DNA of 64,000 bases from Variovorax brevis. GTDB lineage: Bacteria; Pseudomonadota; Gammaproteobacteria; Burkholderiales; Burkholderiaceae_C. Below, one piece after another: positions 44,785 to 53,889 of this stretch. The notes under the pieces are model-generated. The model did not search any database, had not been told where the DNA came from, and worked only from the letters and a program-made list of their open reading frames with translations. How positions within the stretch are numbered: the stretch's first letter is position 1; every line of letters starts with the position of its first letter. The stretch lies in contig NZ_JASZYG010000003.1 in assembly GCF_030317105.1 (NCBI RefSeq), positions 1 through 64,000 on the forward strand, read 5' to 3'. The translations under genes were made by a program, and so were the position numbers.

Positions 44785-44800
44785 TGTGCGCTGGCGTACC
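44785..44800. promoter_or_regulatory. Recurrent palindrome, copy 1 (CoA-transferase)
   Basis: TGTGCG-CTGG-CGTACC, one of nine copies of the consensus TGTGCG-YTGG-CGYACM. It is centred about 75 bp before the CoA-transferase ATG and overlaps the 3' end of an acyl-CoA dehydrogenase remnant. Confidence 0.7.
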
Positions 44801-45082
44801 TTGCCGGCTGCCCTGCAAGGATCCGGTGGCCGTGCGAGCCATCAGGATCTGGCACACGCGCACGTCGCGATAAATGCGCTCCAGCGGAAAGTCGTTCAAG
44901 TCGAGCCCTGCTCCGCCGTCGTCTTCCGGCACGCAGATGCCGCAGGCGCCCAGCGCCGCGAGTCCGGCGTGCGCCTCCTTCGGAAAGCTGTGGTCGCGGT
45001 CCCAGCGCGGTGCATGGGGCCAGGGTTCGGCTTGCGCAAAGGCACGCACGGCCTCGCGGATGGCTTCCTGGTCGCCGTCAGC
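44801..45082 (-). pseudogene. Internally deleted acyl-CoA dehydrogenase remnant
   Basis: On the minus strand a frame begins like an acyl-CoA dehydrogenase (DQEAIREAVRAFAQAEPWPH, RDHSFPKEAHAGLAALGACG, ICVPEDDGGAGLD). It jumps straight to the C-terminal signature FPLERIYRDVRVCQI, so about 300 internal residues are missing. The deletion is in frame. The remnant ends in unrelated sequence that holds palindrome copy 1. No start codon with a good ribosome site is seen. Confidence 0.75.
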
Positions 45083-45136
45083 AACAGGATGAATCTCCTG
45101 ATCCCTGCGCGGTGTTCGAGGTCAATGCAGCGTGGC

Positions 45137-46321
45137 TCAGATCAGCTCGATGGCGACCGCCGTGGCTTCGCCACCACCGATGCACAGTGTGGCGACGCCG
45201 CGCTTTCCACCACGCGATTGCAACGCGTGGATCAGCGCGACCATGATGCGGGCGCCGCTCGCGCCGATCGGGTGGCCCAGCGCGCAGGCACCGCCATGCA
45301 CGTTGACGATGTCGTGCGACACACCCATCTCTTTCATGAGCGCCATCGGCACCACCGCGAAGGCTTCGTTCACCTCCCACAGGTCGACGTCTTTCACGCT
45401 CCAGCCGGTCTTCGCAAAAAGCTTCTGCACGGCACCGACGGGCGCTGTGGAGAACCACTCGGGCTGCTGTGCGTGCGTGGCGTGGCCGACCAGGCGCGCG
45501 AGCGGCTTGGCACCGATCTTCTTCGCGTGCGATGCGGTGGTCATGACGAGCGCCGCGGCGCCGTCAGCGATCGACGAGCTGGAGGCCGCGGTGATGGTGC
45601 CGCCATCTTTCTTGAACGCGGGCTTGAGCGTCGGGATCTTGTCGAGCTTGATCTTGCCCGGGCCTTCGTCGATGGCAACGATGGTGTCGCCGCCACGGCC
45701 CTTCACCGTCACGGGCGTGATCTCGGCCTTGAACAAGCCGTCGGCGGTCGCGTGCTTGGCGCGCTCGACGCTGGCCACGGCAAACGCATCCTGCTGCTCG
45801 CGCGTGAACTTGTACTTGGCGGCGCAGTCTTCGCCGAAGGTGCCCATCGAGCGGCCGGGCTGGTAGGCGTCTTCCAGGCCGTCGAGCATCATGTGGTCGA
45901 AGATGCGGTCGTGGCCCATGCGGTAGCCGCCGCGGCCCTTGAGCATGAGGTAGGGCGCATTGGTCATGCTTTCCATGCCGCCCGCGACCATGACGTCGTG
46001 CGTGCCGGCCAGCAGCAGGTCGTGCGCCAGCATCGCGGCCTTCATGGCCGAGCCGCACATCTTGCTGAGCGTCACGGCGCCGGCGCTGTCGGGCAGTCCG
46101 CCCTTGTAGGCGGCCTGGCGTGCGGGCGCCTGGCCCTGGCCTGCCATCAGGCAGTTGCCGAACAGCACTTCGCCGACCGAATCAGGCGCAATGCCGGCGC
46201 GCTCGACCGCGGCCTTGATCGCCGCGCCGCCAAGGTCGTGCGCGGAAAGGGAAGAAAAGTCGCCCTGGAAGCCGCCCATGGGCGTGCGGGCAGCACCGAC
46301 GATGACGATGGATTCAGGCAT
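45137..46321 (-). CDS. Acetyl-CoA C-acetyltransferase (thiolase)
   Basis: A 394-residue thiolase. Nucleophile Cys89 lies in LSKMCGSAMKA, the His in NVHGGACALGHPIGASGAR and the second Cys in TLCIGGGEA. It condenses two acetyl-CoA or cleaves 3-ketoacyl-CoA. The ATG has a strong GAAGGAGA site eight bases upstream. It lies between a dehydrogenase remnant and a MaoC hydratase gene, so it could feed PHA synthesis or complete beta-oxidation. A second thiolase gene is at 48790-49974. Confidence 0.92.
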   Translation of the reverse strand: MPESIVIVGAARTPMGGFQGDFSSLSAHDLGGAAIKAAVERAGIAPDSVGEVLFGNCLMAGQGQAPARQAAYKGGLPDSAGAVTLSKMCGSAMKAAMLAHDLLLAGTHDVMVAGGMESMTNAPYLMLKGRGGYRMGHDRIFDHMMLDGLEDAYQPGRSMGTFGEDCAAKYKFTREQQDAFAVASVERAKHATADGLFKAEITPVTVKGRGGDTIVAIDEGPGKIKLDKIPTLKPAFKKDGGTITAASSSSIADGAAALVMTTASHAKKIGAKPLARLVGHATHAQQPEWFSTAPVGAVQKLFAKTGWSVKDVDLWEVNEAFAVVPMALMKEMGVSHDIVNVHGGACALGHPIGASGARIMVALIHALQSRGGKRGVATLCIGGGEATAVAIELI

Positions 46322-46467
46322 GCGGGGTCTCCTTCAATGGTTTGTATTGGGGCTGCACGACGACCTCCGCTCCCCGGAGGCAGGCGGATCGCGCAGTGCA
46401 GGCGAATGACTTTGCCGTCGAGCATGTCGTTCTCCACGACGTGAACCCGTTGAAAAGGCGTCCTGAA

Positions 46468-46962
46468 TCAGACTGGCTGCAGAGCTGCCGCCATTGCCAC
46501 AGCACGCTGGCGCTTCGCCGACGATGTCGTCATCACCAGGGCATGACCGTCGATGACCACCGTATCGCCGACGAGGCATACGGTGTCGAGCGTCACGCGG
46601 CGGCGCTCCAGATCGATCGCGCTGACGCTCACCCTGGCGTGAACGGTTTCACCAATGCGCACGGGCGCGCGAAAGTTGAGCTGCTGGCTGAGGTAGATCG
46701 TGCCCGGCCCGGGCAGACGGTTGGCAACCGCGGCGGAGATCACGCTGGCTGTCAGGAAGCCGTGGGCGATGCGGCCGCCGAAGCGCGTCGTCGCGGCGAA
46801 CTCCTCGTTCACATGCATGGCGTTGTTGTCACCCGACACGGCGGCGAACAGCACGATGTCGGCCTCGGTGATCGTCTTGGAGAAGGTCGAACACATCCCC
46901 ACCCGCAAGTCCTCGACGTCGTGGCCATTCATTTCATTCATGTATCTCACCGGTTGGTTCAT
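46468..46962 (-). CDS. MaoC-family (R)-enoyl-CoA hydratase (PhaJ-like)
   Basis: A 164-residue hot-dog-fold hydratase. The active-site segment ADIVLFAAVSGDNNAMHVNEEFA and the FGGRIAHGFLTASVISA stretch are characteristic of (R)-specific hydratases, which turn enoyl-CoA into (R)-3-hydroxyacyl-CoA for PHA synthesis. The start may be 46962 or 46941 (a GGTGAG site precedes the latter). It lies 146 bp before the thiolase gene on the same strand. Confidence 0.87.
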   Translation of the reverse strand: MNQPVRYMNEMNGHDVEDLRVGMCSTFSKTITEADIVLFAAVSGDNNAMHVNEEFAATTRFGGRIAHGFLTASVISAAVANRLPGPGTIYLSQQLNFRAPVRIGETVHARVSVSAIDLERRRVTLDTVCLVGDTVVIDGHALVMTTSSAKRQRAVAMAAALQPV

Positions 46963-46980
46963 GGGCCGGAGGCGGTCGCC

Positions 46981-47104
46981 GGCGCAGGGTTGTTCGAAGC
47001 GCCCGGACCTGGGCGTCGCTCAGACCCGGTGCCGTGGTTGCGCCGTGCAGCACCGTGCTGCGCAGCGCGTCCGCATGAGGCAATAAGTGCAAGGCGTCAT
47101 TTGC
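46981..47104 (-). pseudogene. C-terminal remnant of an acyl-CoA dehydrogenase
   Basis: A minus-strand frame reads ALHLLPHADALRSTVLHG then GLSDAQV. This matches the very end of the intact dehydrogenase at 54636-56429 (ALHVLTGATALRDAVLHG, then GLTDAQF). No upstream part of such a gene is present, so it looks like a leftover of a deleted copy between the MFS and MaoC genes. Only about 40 residues are involved, which limits confidence. Confidence 0.55.
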
Positions 47105-47110
47105 TTCGTT

Positions 47111-48481
47111 TCAAACGACTGCGGCCTCTTGCAGAACGGGCGGGATCACCTCGCGCGTGGCGTCATGGTGATGGGTCGACGCGGACATCCGATGGTTGAT
47201 GAACGCAAGCGCAATGGCGCCAAGCGCACCCGCCGTCGCGATCGCGAAGAAGTTCTGCTCCAGTGGCAACTTCAGCGAGACAAGGAGGCCGATCAGCAGC
47301 GGCGCCATGATGGCGCCCGCGCGCCCGATCCCCGAGGCCATGCCGATGCCCGTCGAGCGGATCGCCATGGGATAGAACTGTCCGCAATAGGCATAGGCCA
47401 CGAGTTGGGCGCCCGTGGTGCATGCGCCCACCAGGCCGACGATCAGGTACAGCACTTCCTGCGAGGTCTTGATGGTCATCATGCACAGGAAGACAGCGCC
47501 CAGCGCGTACATGACCACCAACACGTACTTGATGTTGAATTTGTCGGCCAGCCAGCCACCCGAGACGGCACCCACGATCGCGCCGACGTTGAGCACCAGG
47601 ACGAAGGTCAGGGCCGAACCCAGGCTGTAGCCGGCCATCGCCATCAGCTTGGTCAACCACGAGCTGAGGGAATAGACCATGAACAGTCCCATGAAGAACG
47701 CGACCCAGAACATGATGGTGCTGAAACCGCGACCGTCCTGGAACAGCCTGGCGACCGGTGCACCAGCTGCCCTGTCTTCGACCGGTACCAGGAACTCCTC
47801 ATGGGCCTCCATTCGCAGGTCCGGCACCAGCCGGCTGACGACATCTCGCAGATGCGTGTCATCGCGGTGCTTGATCAGGAACGGCAATGATTCCGGCATC
47901 ATCTTCATGATGAATGGGATCAGCAGCACCGGTGCACCGGCCGCAAGGAACACCGACTGCCAGCCGTACGTCTCGATGAATTGCTTGCCGATGAGAGCGG
48001 CGAGGATGCCCCCGACCGCATAGCCTGAAAACATGATCGTCACCATGCGGCTGCGGATCGTCTTGGGCGAGTATTCGGTCATCTGCGCGACGATGTTTGG
48101 CAGCACACCGCCGATGCCGAGGCCCGCAATGAAGCGCATCACGCTGAAGGTGACCGGGTCGCTGGTTAACCCGGCGGCCGCGGTAAACACGCTGAACAGG
48201 AAGACGCAGATCGAAATGGTCCAGCGGCGCCCTATCCTGTCTGACAGGGTGCCCAGGAAGATCGCACCGAACATCATCCCGAACAAGGCAGAACTCGCCA
48301 TGAAGCCGGCCGTGGAGGCCTCGACATTCATGGCCTTCATGATGCTGGGAAGTGCGATGCCCGCAACGGCCAGGTCATAGCCGTCGATGATGATGATCAG
48401 CACACACCAGGCAAGAACCAGTCCGTGAAAGCGATTGAACTTGGCCTCGTCGGCCAGTTTGTGAACGTCGATGCGATGCAT
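47111..48481 (-). CDS. MFS transporter, aromatic acid:H+ symporter (AAHS)-like
   Basis: A 456-residue carrier with about 12 membrane segments. The first is preceded by the AAHS-type N-terminus FHGLVLAWCVLIIIIDGYDLAVAG, where DGYD is the family hallmark. The loop 2-3 motif is GTLSDRIGRRWT. Related proteins import benzoate-like or other organic acids with protons. The ATG MHRIDVHKLADEAKFNRF was chosen as the family start. Palindrome copy 2 lies about 170 bp upstream. Confidence 0.9.
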   Translation of the reverse strand: MHRIDVHKLADEAKFNRFHGLVLAWCVLIIIIDGYDLAVAGIALPSIMKAMNVEASTAGFMASSALFGMMFGAIFLGTLSDRIGRRWTISICVFLFSVFTAAAGLTSDPVTFSVMRFIAGLGIGGVLPNIVAQMTEYSPKTIRSRMVTIMFSGYAVGGILAALIGKQFIETYGWQSVFLAAGAPVLLIPFIMKMMPESLPFLIKHRDDTHLRDVVSRLVPDLRMEAHEEFLVPVEDRAAGAPVARLFQDGRGFSTIMFWVAFFMGLFMVYSLSSWLTKLMAMAGYSLGSALTFVLVLNVGAIVGAVSGGWLADKFNIKYVLVVMYALGAVFLCMMTIKTSQEVLYLIVGLVGACTTGAQLVAYAYCGQFYPMAIRSTGIGMASGIGRAGAIMAPLLIGLLVSLKLPLEQNFFAIATAGALGAIALAFINHRMSASTHHHDATREVIPPVLQEAAVV

Positions 48482-48789
48482 GGTGGACTCCAGAAATCCT
48501 CGCAGCGCCGTGACGTTGAACCGGCTTTTGTGCCTGCGCTCGCGGCCTGCCGTGTGAAGGGCGGCGCTTGGGCGGTGACGGGATGTGCCGATGGGGCGCA
48601 TCCAGCGTCTCGCCGATTTCAAGGTATTACGATTGCACCCACCGGTCTGTGCGTTGGCGTACCCACCCCCGGAGTTCGCGCAGGGAGGGCCGGCACAATG
48701 CAGCGCCGGCAGCGCGCCATCCCCCGGTGTCGCCTACCGCGCATACCCACATGAGCGAGATGACCTGCCTGCGTTTTTCTCGCAGGTGA
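48482..48789. other. Intergenic region holding palindrome copy 2
   Basis: 308 bp between the MFS gene and the end of the next thiolase gene. No gene recognised. The clear element is the palindrome at 48648-48663, likely part of the MFS promoter region. Confidence 0.55.
48648..48663. promoter_or_regulatory. Recurrent palindrome, copy 2 (MFS transporter)
   Basis: TGTGCG-TTGG-CGTACC preceded by CCGGTC, as in copy 1. It is centred about 174 bp before the MFS start. Confidence 0.65.
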
Positions 48790-49974
48790 CTAGAGACGTT
48801 CGAATATCGCTGCAATGCCCTGGCCACCGCCAATGCACATCGTCACGAGCGCATAACGGCCTCCAGCGCGGTGCAGCTCGTAGACGGCCTTGGTCGCGAG
48901 GAACGCACCGGAGCAGCCGATGGGATGGCCCAGGGCAATGGCGCCACCGTTCGGGTTGACTTTCACCGGGTCAAGTTCCAGCGCGCGCGACACCGCAATG
49001 GCTTGCGCGGCAAAGGCCTCGTTGCTTTCGATCACGTCCATCTGGTCGATCGACATGCCACACTTCCTCAAGGCCAGTCGGGTCGCCGGGATCGGTCCTT
49101 CGCCCATGAGCTCGTTCGGAACACCTGCCACCGCATAGGACACCAACCGGGCCATCGGCTTGTGGCCGTTCGCTGCCGCCACGCTTGCATCGGCCAGCAC
49201 GAAGAATGCGGCGCCGTCGTTGATGCCCGACGCGTTCCCTGCGGTCACCGAGCCATCTTTCTTGAAGGCCGGCTTCATCTTCGCCAAAGTCTCCATGGAA
49301 GTCGTCGCCTTGACGTGCTCGTCCGTATCGAAGGTGACCTCGCCTTTTCGGGTCTTCGTGACGATGGGGACGATCTGCGACTTGAAGCGCCCCCCGGCAA
49401 TGGCGGCCGCGGCGCGTCGATGCGATTCGACGGCCAGGGCGTCCTGCTCCTGGCGACTGATGCCCCATTTGGCCACCAGGTTTTCGGCGGTGATCCCCAT
49501 GTGGCCCACGCCGAAAGGATCGGTCAGGGTGGCGACCATCATGTCGATCATCCTGGTGTCGCCCATTCGCGCACCATGGCGCATGGCAGGCGACATGTAG
49601 CCGCCACGGCTCATCACTTCAACGCCGCCTCCGATGCCGTAGTCGCAGTCGCCGAGAAGAATGTTCTGCGCGGTGGTCACAATGCCTTGAAGGCCCGACG
49701 AGCACAGGCGATTGACAGACATCGCGACGGAATCCTGCGCCAGCCCGGCCTGAATCGCCGCGACCCTTGCGACGTAGGCAAATCGGCTGTCAGTGGGAAT
49801 GGTGTTGCCGACGGTCACGTAGTTGATGGCCAGCGGATCGACGCCCGACCGCGTGATGGCTTCCTTCATCACGGTTCCGGCCAGTTCCGCGGGCTCCATG
49901 TCGGCCAGCGCGCCGCCGAAAGTGCCGATCGCAGAACGGGCGGCGCCCAGAATCACAACATCTCGTTGAGTCAT
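48790..49974 (-). CDS. Acetyl-CoA acetyltransferase (thiolase, BktB/PhaA-like)
   Basis: A 394-residue thiolase with nucleophile Cys91 (VNRLCSSGLQG), the His in NPNGGAIALGHPIGCSGA and the second Cys in TMCIGGGQG. It condenses or cleaves 3-ketoacyl-CoA. The paralogue at 45137 differs in the Cys segment, so the two likely differ in chain-length preference. Two palindrome copies (50029-50050 and 50061-50076) lie upstream, the only case in the window of two so close together along with 58174/58203. Confidence 0.92.
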   Translation of the reverse strand: MTQRDVVILGAARSAIGTFGGALADMEPAELAGTVMKEAITRSGVDPLAINYVTVGNTIPTDSRFAYVARVAAIQAGLAQDSVAMSVNRLCSSGLQGIVTTAQNILLGDCDYGIGGGVEVMSRGGYMSPAMRHGARMGDTRMIDMMVATLTDPFGVGHMGITAENLVAKWGISRQEQDALAVESHRRAAAAIAGGRFKSQIVPIVTKTRKGEVTFDTDEHVKATTSMETLAKMKPAFKKDGSVTAGNASGINDGAAFFVLADASVAAANGHKPMARLVSYAVAGVPNELMGEGPIPATRLALRKCGMSIDQMDVIESNEAFAAQAIAVSRALELDPVKVNPNGGAIALGHPIGCSGAFLATKAVYELHRAGGRYALVTMCIGGGQGIAAIFERL

Positions 49975-50028
49975 TTTGCTTCTCTTTCAGGTTGGTGTTC
50001 GCCACTTGTAGGCCCCCAAGCCGCACTT

Positions 50029-50050
50029 GTCGGTGCGCCAGTGCACCGAC
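50029..50050. promoter_or_regulatory. Recurrent palindrome, copy 3 (thiolase)
   Basis: A perfect inverted repeat with 8-bp arms (GTCGGTGC / GCACCGAC) around GCCAGT. On the minus strand the core reads GGTGCA-CTGG-CGCACC, matching the consensus. Centre about 65 bp before the thiolase ATG. Confidence 0.65.
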
Positions 50051-50060
50051 ACAACGAATA

Positions 50061-50076
50061 TGTGCGTTGGCGCACA
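50061..50076. promoter_or_regulatory. Recurrent palindrome, copy 4 (best match; thiolase)
   Basis: TGTGCG-TTGG-CGCACA, with perfect 6-bp arms, followed by GACC (the reverse complement of the GGTC seen before other copies). Centre about 94 bp before the thiolase ATG and about 100 bp before the divergent glycosyltransferase start. Confidence 0.75.
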
Positions 50077-50168
50077 GACCCGTCGGCGCCGCCGGACTGG
50101 AACTGATTCGACATGACCGCGCCTGGCGGCCGGCTGCGCGGCGTACTTGGCTGCTCGTTCAGTGACCG

Positions 50169-51815
50169 ATGCGCGTCAGCGCCTGCGGCTCGACTGGATG
50201 GAAATGCCAGGAGTTCGACGCAAAAAGGCCAGAATCCAGCGTGGACAACGCCTCAACTCCTGCTGTACTTCGCCGCTTCGTCCGGCAGTCGCTGGCAACT
50301 TTTTTCAGCACGCTGCAAAAGCGGCTCACTGCAGTCCAGAACCTGTCCGCGGGTCAAGTCTTTGCCATTGCCACGCTCAGCCATGTGCTTCTCTGGACAC
50401 TGCTGCCGACCTTGTTCCTGAAAAACGCCTCGCTCGACATGGTCGAGGCCCTGGCGTGGGGCCATGAATGGCAACTGGGGTACGAAAAGGATCCACCGCT
50501 TTGGCCCTGGATCACCGAAGCGATCACTGCATGGTCCGGCAAGGGACTCTGGCCCGCCTATCTGGCCGCGCAGCTTTGTGTCGGCACCGTATTCCTGGCG
50601 ACGTGGCATCTGGGGCGACGCGTGACAAGCAATCGGGAGGCGCTGGTCGGCGTGCTGTTGCTGGAAGGAATTTTCTACTTCAACTACCCCACGCCGGAGT
50701 TCAACGACATCGTCCTGCAGATGCCGTTTGCTGCCATTTTTGGCTGGTTGCTTCATCGTGCGCTCACTGCCAATCGGCTTGTCGACTGGTGCCTGAGCGG
50801 ATTGTTTGCGGGCCTGGGGCTATGGTCGCGCTACTCGATGGGAGCCTATATCGCTCCCGTGGTCGTTTTCGTGCTGCTTCACCCGCTGGCTCGACGGCGC
50901 CTCGCCCAGCCGGGGCCCTGGCTCATGCTGCTGACCGCATTTCTCGTGTTTCTGCCGCACATGCACTGGATTCTCCGGAGTGACTTCATCTCCATCATCT
51001 ACGTTGGCGGCCGTGCACCGGCGGTAGGGGCAAGCGCAGAGTATCTTGCCCGGCTTCTGCCATTCGCCAAGGCGCAGCTTGCTGCTTTCATTCCAATGCT
51101 GGCCTTGACCGCCATGCTCTTTCGTTGGAGAAGCGCCGAGCCTCGGGAGCAGTCGGATCTGCGCAGATTCAACCAGGCCTATCTGGCCGTGCTGGCTCTG
51201 GGACCGATGGCTTTCTCCATCGGCTTGTCAGTCGTCACGCAACGACTGCCGCGGGTCATGTGGGCCGCACCGCTCGTGTGCTTTGCGGGCCTGTTCGCCG
51301 CCACGACGATCAGACCCGTCTTGACCCCCGAAAGACTGCGTTGGTTCGGGCGCGCGTGGCTCGTCGTCCTGCTGCTTCCCGCAGCGTCATTCGCGCTGAT
51401 ACAGCTATACCGGCCAACGATTGTGGGCGACGAAGGCAGGACGCAATTTCCCGGCCAGCAACTGGCCTCCGAAGTGACAAGCCGATGGAGCGCGCAAACG
51501 GGGAAGCATCTGAGATATGTGATCGGCGATACCTGGCATGCAGGCAATGCGGCTTTCTATTCTGCCGATCGCCCATCCGTCCTGTTCGCGCACTGCGGCT
51601 ACCGGGGCAACCCCTGGGTGACGCCCGAAAAGCTGAAGGAGTCCGGCGCGGTGCTTGTCTGGGATGCGCGGGAAGTGGGCGTCGGCATTCCGCCGGGCCT
51701 TGTTGCACAGTTTCCGGAGGCAGTACTGCAGCCGAAGATTTCTCTCCATCAAAACGTGTCGACATATGAGATCGGCGTAGCACTCCTCTTCCCCGATGGG
51801 ACTGCAGACAAGTGA
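50169..51815 (+). CDS. Glycosyltransferase family 39 (ArnT/PMT-like) membrane protein
   Basis: A 548-residue integral membrane protein with about ten hydrophobic segments. The first extracytoplasmic loop has SLDMVEALAWGHEWQLGYEKDPPLWPW in pieces typical of GT39 enzymes, whose acidic residues hold the lipid-linked sugar. They move sugars from polyprenyl phosphate to lipid A or proteins in the periplasm. The start could be ATG 50169 or GTG 50241. It is divergent from the thiolase gene, so the palindromes between could affect both. Confidence 0.85.
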   Translation: MRVSACGSTGWKCQEFDAKRPESSVDNASTPAVLRRFVRQSLATFFSTLQKRLTAVQNLSAGQVFAIATLSHVLLWTLLPTLFLKNASLDMVEALAWGHEWQLGYEKDPPLWPWITEAITAWSGKGLWPAYLAAQLCVGTVFLATWHLGRRVTSNREALVGVLLLEGIFYFNYPTPEFNDIVLQMPFAAIFGWLLHRALTANRLVDWCLSGLFAGLGLWSRYSMGAYIAPVVVFVLLHPLARRRLAQPGPWLMLLTAFLVFLPHMHWILRSDFISIIYVGGRAPAVGASAEYLARLLPFAKAQLAAFIPMLALTAMLFRWRSAEPREQSDLRRFNQAYLAVLALGPMAFSIGLSVVTQRLPRVMWAAPLVCFAGLFAATTIRPVLTPERLRWFGRAWLVVLLLPAASFALIQLYRPTIVGDEGRTQFPGQQLASEVTSRWSAQTGKHLRYVIGDTWHAGNAAFYSADRPSVLFAHCGYRGNPWVTPEKLKESGAVLVWDAREVGVGIPPGLVAQFPEAVLQPKISLHQNVSTYEIGVALLFPDGTADK

Positions 51816-51958
51816 GGACGCAAGACCTGCGGACTGACGTTTTTCAATGAAACGAAGCGATTCCAGCGCTTCTCGTTTGAGAGTTGAGGGAGATCCGCAC
51901 AGGTCCCGAGCGCAGCCATCGCATCACGACCAATGCGGGTTGCCCGATGAGGGGGTTC

Positions 51959-53071
51959 TCAGTACGGATAGTTGTTTGCTGGTCCTCCATACAGCACGCC
52001 AGCTTGTACAAACAGTGAGTAGTTGGTGCCACCTGTCAGCAGCCAATGGTCCATCTGAAACCGGGCCCCTGGCACCTCCGTGAGCTTGTCCACGTGGATC
52101 GACGAGACTTCGAGTGGTGTCTTGCGTTTGACAACGAGGGTATCGACGGGGTCTTGGGGGAACTTCAGGAAATACGCTGCGCCCGTTCCGCCATCATTGG
52201 AGCGCACTGTGGCTACGCCACCATCGATCACGACAGCGGTTCCCTCGTCCACACCGATGGCATGCGCATTGCGCCATGAGATCCCGTCTTTCACCATCCT
52301 TGCCAGGAAAGTCACGAGCCGGCCCATGCGGTCGCGACTGACCAGATGGGCATCGGCAATGGTGTTCCGGAGTTTGGGAACCGTCTCGAGGAAAGTGCTG
52401 TCAAGCGTGAGCCTCCGGTCGTAGGGATTGGCGAGTGCTTCGGGTGAGGTGATCGTGTCGTGTTGCGCGGAAAAATCAACGGCGCCCAGGACAGCCAGGC
52501 CTGCGCTGGTTCCCCCGATGGGCACATTGTTCGCAAGGAGCACGGATTTGATCGTGCGCTCCAGCGCAGTGTCGTTCCACTGGTCGATGTAGGTCCACTG
52601 GTCACCACCGGCGATGAACAGCACGTCCGCCCCTTCGATGATGCGAATGACCTCGGGATCGTTGGCAGCGCCGCGTTTCCTGATCACGAGGGTCTCGACC
52701 GAATCGACACCTTCCATTGCGAAAAGGTAGTCGTTGTAGCCATCCTCCCCGGAAGCGCGAATGACGACGACATCGACCTTGTCATCGTCGCGACTCCTGG
52801 CCTTGCGGATCATGTCCACAAAGGCCTGATCGACGTCGAGCCCGCCACCCATCAACACCGTCATTTGACTGTTGGGCGCACGCAGTTTCTGATCGGCCGC
52901 ATTGCCCGTCAGGTAGTAGTCGAAGTCGCTGTTGCTGTGGGTGGGCGCGTTGCCACTTTTCTTGTCATTGCCCGCGGCATGCGCAGGGGAGACAAAAACA
53001 AATGCTGCGGCAACCAGCACCAACAGATGTTGAGCCCATCCAGGCCTGGCGTGTCGGGAATGAATTTGCAT
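51959..53071 (-). CDS. Exported cyanophycinase (peptidase S51)
   Basis: A 370-residue protein with a signal peptide ending at SPAHAAG (about residue 33). The S51 catalytic serine is Ser189 in PIGGTSAGLAVLG. Other conserved parts are LFIAGGDQWTYIDQW and AIGVDEGTAVVIDGG. Cyanophycinases release beta-Asp-Arg from the storage polymer cyanophycin; exported forms degrade polymer from outside the cell. The ATG MQIHSRHARPG gives a proper signal peptide. It lies 70 bp after a small histidine kinase gene on the same strand. Confidence 0.88.
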   Translation of the reverse strand: MQIHSRHARPGWAQHLLVLVAAAFVFVSPAHAAGNDKKSGNAPTHSNSDFDYYLTGNAADQKLRAPNSQMTVLMGGGLDVDQAFVDMIRKARSRDDDKVDVVVIRASGEDGYNDYLFAMEGVDSVETLVIRKRGAANDPEVIRIIEGADVLFIAGGDQWTYIDQWNDTALERTIKSVLLANNVPIGGTSAGLAVLGAVDFSAQHDTITSPEALANPYDRRLTLDSTFLETVPKLRNTIADAHLVSRDRMGRLVTFLARMVKDGISWRNAHAIGVDEGTAVVIDGGVATVRSNDGGTGAAYFLKFPQDPVDTLVVKRKTPLEVSSIHVDKLTEVPGARFQMDHWLLTGGTNYSLFVQAGVLYGGPANNYPY

Positions 53072-53141
53072 CGCACACCCTACCGTACCCTCGTGGGCTC
53101 GGCAACCGTGCAGGTGAAACAAAAAAACGACCTGTCTGGTT

Positions 53142-53870
53142 TCATGGCGTGGCCCTCGACGCGGCGGCTGCGCAGTGGCGAGGAAGACGAATGGAGAACA
53201 GCACGCCATCCGCATCGGATGAGGTCACCCCGATCGTCCCCGAATGCGCTGCGACGATGGCACGCGCCACGTACAGCCCAAACCCGATGTTCGCGCCCAT
53301 CGGGTGCGAAGCCAGGTCCTGCGCCCGCCCTTCGATGAAGGGATCGAAGAGTCTCGAAAGGCGTTCCCGGGGAATCGGGTTTCCGAAGTTGTGGACGGCA
53401 ATCTCCACTTCGTCAGGGCGATTGCCGTCCAGAGTCACGCGCACCTGCGTTTCGGGCGCTCCGTGTTTCAGCGCGTTGAAGACGACGTTCGAAATGACCT
53501 GATGCAATCGACGCGCATCCCACGTACCTTGCAGGTTCCCCGCCGATTCCAGCTCGATGATGCGTCCAGGGTTGAGGGCGACGAACTCATCCAGGGTGTC
53601 CCGGACGAAACGGTCGAGCTGGATGGATGAGGGCTGGATCGACAAAGCGGCAGCATCAGGGCGGCGAATGGTCGCCTCCAGCAAGTCCCCCACCAGCGCC
53701 TTCAAACGGGCCGTGGCGCGCAGCGTGATGTTGGCCTCGAGTACGCCTTCGGGGCGAGCGCGCAATTGCTGCTGTACGCAGTTTTCAATCATGAAGATCG
53801 CATCGCGCAGGTCGTGCGCGATCACACTCAGGAAGAGCTTGCGTGCACGGTCAGTCTCGTCGATGGTCAT
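53142..53870 (-). CDS. Small soluble histidine kinase without sensor domain
   Basis: A 242-residue kinase consisting only of a dimerisation/phospho-acceptor part (His19 in LFLSVIAHDLRDAI) and an ATPase part (VISNVVFNALKHG, FDPFIEG, GFGLYVARAIVAAHSG). There is no sensor, HAMP or membrane segment, so input must come from a partner. The start MTIDETDRAR was chosen; an ATG at 53918 is possible but would overlap the upstream DUF1003 gene. No response regulator is adjacent. Confidence 0.83.
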   Translation of the reverse strand: MTIDETDRARKLFLSVIAHDLRDAIFMIENCVQQQLRARPEGVLEANITLRATARLKALVGDLLEATIRRPDAAALSIQPSSIQLDRFVRDTLDEFVALNPGRIIELESAGNLQGTWDARRLHQVISNVVFNALKHGAPETQVRVTLDGNRPDEVEIAVHNFGNPIPRERLSRLFDPFIEGRAQDLASHPMGANIGFGLYVARAIVAAHSGTIGVTSSDADGVLFSIRLPRHCAAAASRATP

Positions 53871-53889
53871 CACGTCGAAGGTCCTGTTT

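Noticed and set aside
53074..53089. CACACC-CTAC-CGTACC near the cyanophycinase start, similar to one half of the palindrome
   Set aside because: Only one arm matches, and the position overlaps the ribosome site of the gene.
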